Source of the DNA: Sphingopyxis fribergensis
Lineage (GTDB): Bacteria; Pseudomonadota; Alphaproteobacteria; Sphingomonadales; Sphingomonadaceae
Length of the DNA stretch: 64,000 bases
Direction: 5' to 3'
NCBI RefSeq assembly: GCF_000803645.1
Contig: NZ_CP009122.1
Span: 472,501-536,500, forward strand
Under the pieces are notes generated by a model. The model worked only from the letters and a program-made list of their open reading frames with translations, was not told the origin of the DNA and ran no database searches. The position numbers were made by a program, and so were the translations under genes. Of the stretch, positions 62,242-64,000 are shown piece by piece. Every line of letters begins with the position of its first letter. The stretch's first letter is position 1.

Positions 62242-62427
62242 ATGGCCGCCCGCCACTCAACCCCAACGCCAAAACCGTGGAGCGCCGACGAAACCGATCG
62301 GCTCGCGGACCTGATCGCGGATGGCTTCTCATTCGGCGGCGCGTCCAGAACTCTCGGCTGCACCCGCAATAGTTGTGTGAGCCGCTTCCGCCTCATCTCT
62401 CAGCAATATGGGTGGCAGGCCGCATGA
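62242..62427 (+). CDS. GcrA-like small HTH protein
   Basis: A 61-residue protein: PWSADETDRLADLIADGFSF and ASRTLGCTRNSCVSRFRLIS follow the N-terminal HTH pattern of GcrA, the alphaproteobacterial cell-cycle regulator (W-x-x-E ... L ... G-x-S ... LG-x-TRN). It lacks the C-terminal sigma-factor-binding part of GcrA. Four-base overlap with the RusA-like gene. Confidence 0.68.
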   Translation: MAARHSTPTPKPWSADETDRLADLIADGFSFGGASRTLGCTRNSCVSRFRLISQQYGWQAA

Positions 62428-62792
62428 TGACTTTGCCCTGGCCACACCCAATGACATTCCCGAACGCCAAGCGGCGCCTGCACTGGTCGAAATACCAGCC
62501 GCATTGCAACCGCGCGCGCGGAGAGGCCCGACTGGTCACGCGCGGATGGATGAACGCGAACCCGGCTCAGCGGCCCGACGCGAATGCACCCCTTTCGCTG
62601 CGCGTCACCTTCCAACCGCCGAACCGGATTCGCCGCGACGATGACGGAATGATCGGCGCGTTCAAGCATCTCAGAGATGGGATCGCCGACGCGCTCGGCA
62701 TGGATGATCGCCTGTTCCGGCCCGAATATCACTTCGCCGAGCCTCTGAAGCCCGGTGCGGTGATCGTCGAAATTATCGGAGGCGCAGCATGA
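62424..62792 (+). CDS. RusA-like Holliday junction resolvase
   Basis: A 122-residue protein. RRDDDGMIGAFKHLRDGIAD with following ALGMDDRLF is the RusA acidic core (three Asp), and the N-terminal FPNAKRRLHWSKYQPHCNRA fits the basic strand. RusA-type enzymes resolve phage recombination intermediates. Four-base overlaps on both sides. Confidence 0.82.
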   Translation: MMTLPWPHPMTFPNAKRRLHWSKYQPHCNRARGEARLVTRGWMNANPAQRPDANAPLSLRVTFQPPNRIRRDDDGMIGAFKHLRDGIADALGMDDRLFRPEYHFAEPLKPGAVIVEIIGGAA

Positions 62793-63262
62793 CGACTTGC
62801 CGGACATGCTCAATCCCGCTTGGGCGCGGGAACAAGACGGGTTACTGCCGCCGACACGTCGCCGCGTATAACCTGGCGCAGCCGCACATCAAAGAACGCC
62901 AGCGCGCCGGCATCCGCCGCAAGCACGCGACCGATCCTGTCTTTCTCGATGGCCTGCGCCGCCGCGCGCGTGCCCTCGGCGACGATCCGGTCATCAACGC
63001 CAAGCGGACGCAGCATTTCAAGGAAGGTCGCTTCTGGGAGCTGGGCAGCATCGCCTCGCGCGCGCCTGACGTGCGAGCGAGGGCTGGGAAGGCGAGCAGC
63101 GCCACAAAGCTGGCATGGTGCCCGCCGCATTTGCGTGCCGACTATTTGCACCTTGTCCGCGCCAAGCGGTTCCCGGCGGCCGAGGCGCGAACGCTGATCG
63201 AAGATCAGAATGAGGTCGAGATGCGCCGGTGGCGCTTAAGCATAGGAGCGGCCGCTGCGTGA
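62789..63262 (+). CDS. Phage DNA-binding protein with N-terminal zinc finger-like motif
   Basis: A 157-residue protein. TCRTCSIPLGRGNKTGYCRR forms a CxxC ... C-x-x-x-H pattern that could bind zinc. The remainder is Arg-rich and helical (RARALGDDPVINAKRTQHFK). A relation to homing-endonuclease-type DNA-binding modules is possible. Overlaps the next gene by GTGA. Confidence 0.6.
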   Translation: MTTCRTCSIPLGRGNKTGYCRRHVAAYNLAQPHIKERQRAGIRRKHATDPVFLDGLRRRARALGDDPVINAKRTQHFKEGRFWELGSIASRAPDVRARAGKASSATKLAWCPPHLRADYLHLVRAKRFPAAEARTLIEDQNEVEMRRWRLSIGAAAA

Positions 63263-64000
63263 GTGGGTTTGCCGTCCTCTACCGCGAAGCGACTGACCAC
63301 CCGCTGTTTGCGGGAGATAGCTCGCGCTTTGGCGCGTGGGCCTGGCTCGTCCTGAAGGCATGCTGGAAGCCGACAAAATTCAACGTGTCCGGATCGACGA
63401 TGACGATCCAGCGCGGGCAGCTTTGCGTGTCCCGGTCGCAGCTCGCAACCGCATGGGGATGGTCGCAAAGCGCCGTCGAGCGGTTTTTGACCCGGTTGCA
63501 AACCGAACAGATGATCGGACGGGCTACCGGACAGGGGCGCTCGATCATAACCATATGTAATTACGAGAAATATCAGGATATCGCCGAGGACACCGGACAG
63601 GAAACCGGACAACCATCCGGACAGCGATCGGACAGCGATCGGACAACTAAAGAACAAGGGAACCATATAACCATAGAGGAAGAAGCTAAAGCTTCTCCCT
63701 CTACCGCGCGTGCCGCGCGCCGGAAAAAGGCTGAGCCTTTCGTTCGTCCCGATTGGATACCGGCAGAGCCGTGGACTGGTTACGTCGCAATGCGGGTCAA
63801 GATCCGAAAACCGATGACCGATGAGGCGAAATACCTCGCCGTCGGCAAGCTGGCGAAGCTTGCCAAGGACGGCCACCCTCCCGGCGACGTCCTGAACCAG
63901 TCGATTTTCAATAGTTACCAAGGACTCTTCGAAATCAAGGATCAGGGAAATGGCCAGTCAGCCCAGCCTTTCAGGAAACCAACAACCCTCGACGCCATGC
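63259..64000 (+). CDS. Replication-initiator-like phage protein (runs off window)
   Basis: At least 247 codons, open to the window end. The N-terminal ~110 residues have a winged-helix character (SRSQLATAWGWSQSAVERFL, TRLQTEQMIGRATGQGRSII) seen in phage replication proteins. A repeated linker follows (DTGQETGQPSGQRSDSD), encoded by the iterons. The C-terminal part (PWTGYVAMRVKIRKPMTDEA) resembles conserved regions of phage DnaT/O-like proteins. GTG start overlapping the previous stop. Confidence 0.75.
   Translation, partial: MSGFAVLYREATDHPLFAGDSSRFGAWAWLVLKACWKPTKFNVSGSTMTIQRGQLCVSRSQLATAWGWSQSAVERFLTRLQTEQMIGRATGQGRSIITICNYEKYQDIAEDTGQETGQPSGQRSDSDRTTKEQGNHITIEEEAKASPSTARAARRKKAEPFVRPDWIPAEPWTGYVAMRVKIRKPMTDEAKYLAVGKLAKLAKDGHPPGDVLNQSIFNSYQGLFEIKDQGNGQSAQPFRKPTTLDAM
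63594..63645 (+). other. Iteron array, probable phage origin
   Basis: CGGACA occurs at 63594, 63606, 63618, 63629 and 63640, i.e. every 11-12 bases, about one helical turn; an extra copy lies at 63528. A ~45-base AT-rich tract (ACTAAAGAACAAGGGAACCA onward) follows. This is the layout of the lambda origin, which also lies inside its initiator gene. No function test is possible here. Confidence 0.65.

Larger units (their letters stand above)
48405..64000. mobile_element. Prophage, left part (continues beyond window)
   Basis: From the tRNA-Val 3' end rightwards the content is phage: tyrosine integrase, Bet recombinase, small early genes in overlapping chains, S24 repressor opposite a Cro-like gene, helicase, methyltransferase, RusA-like resolvase and a replication-initiator-like gene with iterons. 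The order (int - recombination - cI/cro - replication) is lambdoid. No structural genes are within view. Confidence 0.93.

Noticed and set aside
63594..63645. CGGACA array considered as a CRISPR
   Set aside because: The units are 6-8 bases with 11-12 base period and lie in an open reading frame; CRISPR repeats and spacers are far longer.

Overview
The window is GC-rich chromosomal DNA from an alphaproteobacterium, most likely a sphingomonad (Sphingopyxis/Sphingomonas type). This is inferred from the rpe-heparinase pair, the SspB and ATP12-type genes, the hisBHAF order, a crtY-crtI-crtB carotenoid cluster, and many short inverted-repeat elements. No 16S gene is present, so genus is an inference.

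Bases 1-48,340 are ordinary host chromosome. In order they hold: a heparinase II/III-type gene and rpe; an SPFH / ribbon-helix-helix / small membrane protein operon; a block of REP-like repeats; a secreted TonB-C-like protein; an M3 dipeptidase; an SMP-30 lactonase; a four-gene acyl-CoA oxidation operon (LCAD-type dehydrogenase, thiolase, SDR, thioesterase); gmk; fumC and sspB; hisBHAF; a Ca/H antiporter; a FabH-like synthase; a TauE-type permease; a LysR regulator; an alpha/beta hydrolase; trmB, metK and lnt; a sterol-desaturase-like gene divergent from crtY-crtI-LOG-crtB-pnuC-nadR-like; two acyl-CoA ligases around an atypical OmpR-type regulator; then an ATP12, PaiB, RluC/D, CrcB, SNase, MarR-like and CorA series.

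From the tRNA-Val gene at 48,342 to the right edge lies the left part of a lambdoid-style prophage. The integrase ends inside the 3' end of the tRNA. A long leftward operon carries a Bet/RecT annealing protein, a Ref-like nuclease, HNH and HD-domain proteins and many small unknown genes. The immunity region has an S24 repressor, a secreted TonB-C-like protein co-directional with the repressor, a Cro-like protein, and four related 16-bp operator-like sites. The rightward operon runs through 4-base start/stop overlaps: a small regulator, an SNF2-like helicase, a DNA methyltransferase, a GapR-like protein, a GcrA-like HTH protein, a RusA-like resolvase, and a replication-initiator-like gene with five phased CGGACA iterons inside its reading frame. 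The right end of the prophage is outside the window.

The most unusual features are: (1) a prophage early operon combining a DNA methyltransferase with GapR-like and GcrA-like proteins, both relatives of host cell-cycle and chromosome-replication factors; (2) the intragenic iteron array as a probable phage origin; (3) a secreted TonB-C-like protein in the lysogeny transcription unit, with a same-architecture protein on the host chromosome 53 kb away.
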